Positions 62,195 through 64,000 of a stretch of 64,000 nucleotides of DNA are shown in pieces. The stretch covers positions 19,990,059 to 20,054,058 of the forward strand of contig CM054167.1 of the NCBI GenBank assembly GCA_028751875.1. Direction: 5' to 3'. Numbering within the stretch: position 1 is the stretch's first letter; every line of letters starts with the position of its first letter. Source of the DNA: Rapana venosa. Taxonomy: Eukaryota > Mollusca > Gastropoda > Neogastropoda > Muricidae. The notes beneath the pieces are model-generated. The model worked only from the letters and a program-made list of their open reading frames with translations, ran no database searches and was not told where the DNA came from. The position numbers and the translations under genes were made by a program.

Positions 62195-63225
62195 AAAGGG
62201 AAGGGGGGTGGGGGAGGGGGGGGTGGGGGTTTGAGGAGTGGAGTGGGGTGGGGTGTTGAGGGGGGAGGTGGGGTGTTTTAGAGTGGTTTGTAGGTGGATG
62301 TTTAGGAGTGGGGGGTTTTAGGGGGTGAGGGGGTGTTGAGGGGGGGGTAGGTGGGGGGTTGAGGGGGGGGGGGGGGGTGGAGTGTTGAGGGGGGGGGTAG
62401 TGGGGCGTTGAGGCGGGGGGGAGTGTTGAGGCGGGGGGGAGTGTTTAGGGGTGGTGGAGTGTTGAGGGTGGGGTGGGGGGGGTGTTTGAGGGGGAGGCGG
62501 GGTGGAGTGTTGAGGGGTGGTGTGAGGTGGGGTGTTGAGAGGTGGGGTGAGTGTTGGGGTGGGGTGTTTTTAAAGTGGGGTGAGGTGGGGGTTGAGCGGG
62601 GGAGTGTTGAGGGGGGGTGGAGTGTTGATGGGGCGTTAGGGGGGGGTGAGGGAGATGTTGAGGGGGGGGGTGTTAGGATGAAGGGGCTGGGGGGGTTGAG
62701 GATGGGGGGGAGAGTGTTTAGGAATGCGTGGGGGAGTGTTGAGGAGTGAAGTGGGGTGGGTGTTGGGAGTGAAGTGGGGGGGAAGATTTTAGAGGAAGTG
62801 GGGGTGGAGAGTTAATGAAGTGGGTGGGGTGTTGAGGGGTGAAGTGGGGGTGGGGTGTTTTTAGGAGGAAGGGGGGTGGAGTTTGAGGAGTGAAGTGGGG
62901 GGGGAGTTTGAGGGGTGAAGTGGGTGGGAGGGAATGGGGTGAGGTTTAGGAGTGCCTGGGGGGGGGTGTTGAGAGTGCGGGGTGGGGTGTTAGGGTGAAG
63001 TGGGTGGGGGGTTTTAGATGAAGTGGGGGGGAATGTTGAGGGGTGCCGGGGGGGGGGTTTGAGGAGTGCCGTGGGGGGGGGTTGAGGAGTGAAGTGTTGG
63101 AATGAAGGGGGGGTGATTTGGGGGTGATGTTGGAAGGGGGGGATGGGTGAAAAAGGGGGGGAAATGGATAGGTAAGTAGAGTGGGTGAGCAAAAGGGGGG
63201 GGGTTAGAGTGGATATCATCATTGT
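62195..63225. repeat. 1-kb G-rich minisatellite
   Basis: Irregular units around GGGGTGTTGAGGAGTGAAGT, with the plus strand consisting almost only of G, T and A. There are many G3 or longer runs spaced closely, which satisfies the usual G-quadruplex pattern many times. Long Gly/Val/Trp frames and Pro/Ser/His-rich frames on the other strand come from the repeat. Confidence 0.9.
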
Positions 63226-63714
63226 AGTACTGTGGTCGGAGGGGATAAGGGGATCAAGTATTAAAAAATGAAAACCATGTTTGCGGGGGGGGTTGGGGGG
63301 ATGTTGTTTGATTTCAGCAGACAACTCCCAGGGCAAAAAGTGACTGGAAAAAACCCCCCCCACCATGAACTTCACATCTTTTACCTTACCCAAATCCGAG
63401 TCCAAAAAAGGCCAGGGGAACCCCCAAAAAAAATTACAACTGCAACATCAACACATTCAAGACTTTAAAACAAGTTCCGAAAAAAACCCCCGGGATAAAC
63501 TTTCAAAACACAAGAAGCTGGTGGTGGTTGTTTTTTTTCTAAACTCATGTCATAATAAGGAAACTAACTAAGATATAGAAACAGCTGAACAGAAATACTT
63601 TTTGAAAAAAAAAAAAAAAAAATATATAATATATATATATGACCGGGGTCACCACAGCACACTTATCTTGTTTTGGAAAAGCAAAACCATTACAGCTTTG
63701 GGTCAAAAAAAATC
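63226..63714. other. No gene; A-run and AT tract
   Basis: Contains an A run and (AT)n near 63606-63641. Confidence 0.6.
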
Positions 63715-64000
63715 AGTTTTTCCAACTCTCTAGTAAACTGTCCCTTATTATGCTTAGGAAATATTTATATTCCTATATTACAAATATTTTATTTTTCCAA
63801 TATTCGATGTAACTAATTTTTAAAAGTTTGCATTTTTTCTACTTTTTCATGTTTTTTTTTTAAAGTTGTCTAAATGAAATGCTTAAATGCTTTTTGTCAT
63901 TCAATAGTACGGGCCCCATTTTCCCTAAATTGGCGTTGGCCTGACTAGGAAAGAAAAACAAAATAAAACTTTTTTCATTTTTTAGTTTGCTCAAATTTAT
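63715..64000. repeat. Dispersed repeat R, degraded copy
   Basis: Follows 9530-9765 in order (TTATTATGCTTAGGAAATAT, CCAATATTC, TTGTCTAAATGAAAT, GTCATTCAATA, GGGCCCCATTTTCCCT, TAGTTTGCTCAAATTTAT) with many small differences, mostly in homopolymers. It continues past the window edge. Confidence 0.75.

Noticed and set aside
62812..63405. 197-codon Pro/Ser/His-rich frame
   Set aside because: It is the complement of the G-rich minisatellite.

Overview
This is eukaryotic, metazoan DNA that is almost entirely repeats. No bacterial-style operons, rRNA genes, functional tRNA genes or CRISPR arrays are visible. The mix (many RTE-type and L2/CR1-like LINEs, RNase H-bearing LINEs, tRNA- and 5S-derived SINEs, one animal Copia element, a Polinton/adintovirus-like island, dense GT/GA microsatellites) suggests a marine invertebrate, most likely a mollusc. 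That host assignment is inference from family resemblance. A 500-base run of N (2854-3353) marks a scaffold gap. Parts of the window (1-735, about 33000-36650, about 58000-64000) are dominated by homopolymer runs and broken reading frames, which looks like poor long-read consensus.

Layout. 1-3350: homopolymer block, LINE and SINE ends, a large GAA-rich array, gap. 3354-6100: possible host exons on the minus strand, with an RTE-like LINE in the presumed intron whose 5' end is a 41-bp palindrome. 6280-9425: an RNase H-bearing LINE on the minus strand carrying two SINE insertions, each with clear target-site duplications (TSDs); the SINEs have a tRNA-like head joined to a 5S rRNA-like segment. 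9426-16475: RTE LINEs and a dispersed repeat (called R here) in direct and inverted copies. 16945-21780: an L2/CR1-like LINE split by a 1.88-kb insertion with a 12-bp TSD. 21850-31725: SINEs and several LINEs, including two places where 5'-truncated LINEs meet head to head. 31750-36830: microsatellites and degraded sequence.

36840-41640 is an AT-rich island of compact minus-strand genes: a coiled-coil/membrane protein, the C-terminus of a virion-like protein, two small proteins, and the N-terminal part of a protein-primed-type family B DNA polymerase with an endonuclease VII-like insert. It resembles a decayed Polinton/Maverick (adintovirus-like) element. An internally deleted RTE patch interrupts it and a near-complete RTE element follows on the plus strand.

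47620-57745 is a three-level nest: a CR1-like LINE (X) contains an RNase H LINE (Y, 13-bp TSD), which contains a Copia LTR retrotransposon (5-bp TSD, nearly identical LTRs). 57746-61020 holds more RTE remnants. 61725-63225 holds two minisatellites, one a 1-kb G-rich array. A third long copy of repeat R reaches the right edge.

Functionally the window is a graveyard with some recent activity. LINE machinery (endonuclease plus reverse transcriptase) presumably moved the SINEs; the Copia element has its own gag, protease, integrase, RT and RNase H. Almost every coding region is frameshifted. Because the Copia LTRs are nearly identical while its ORFs are broken, some frameshifts are probably sequence errors rather than decay.
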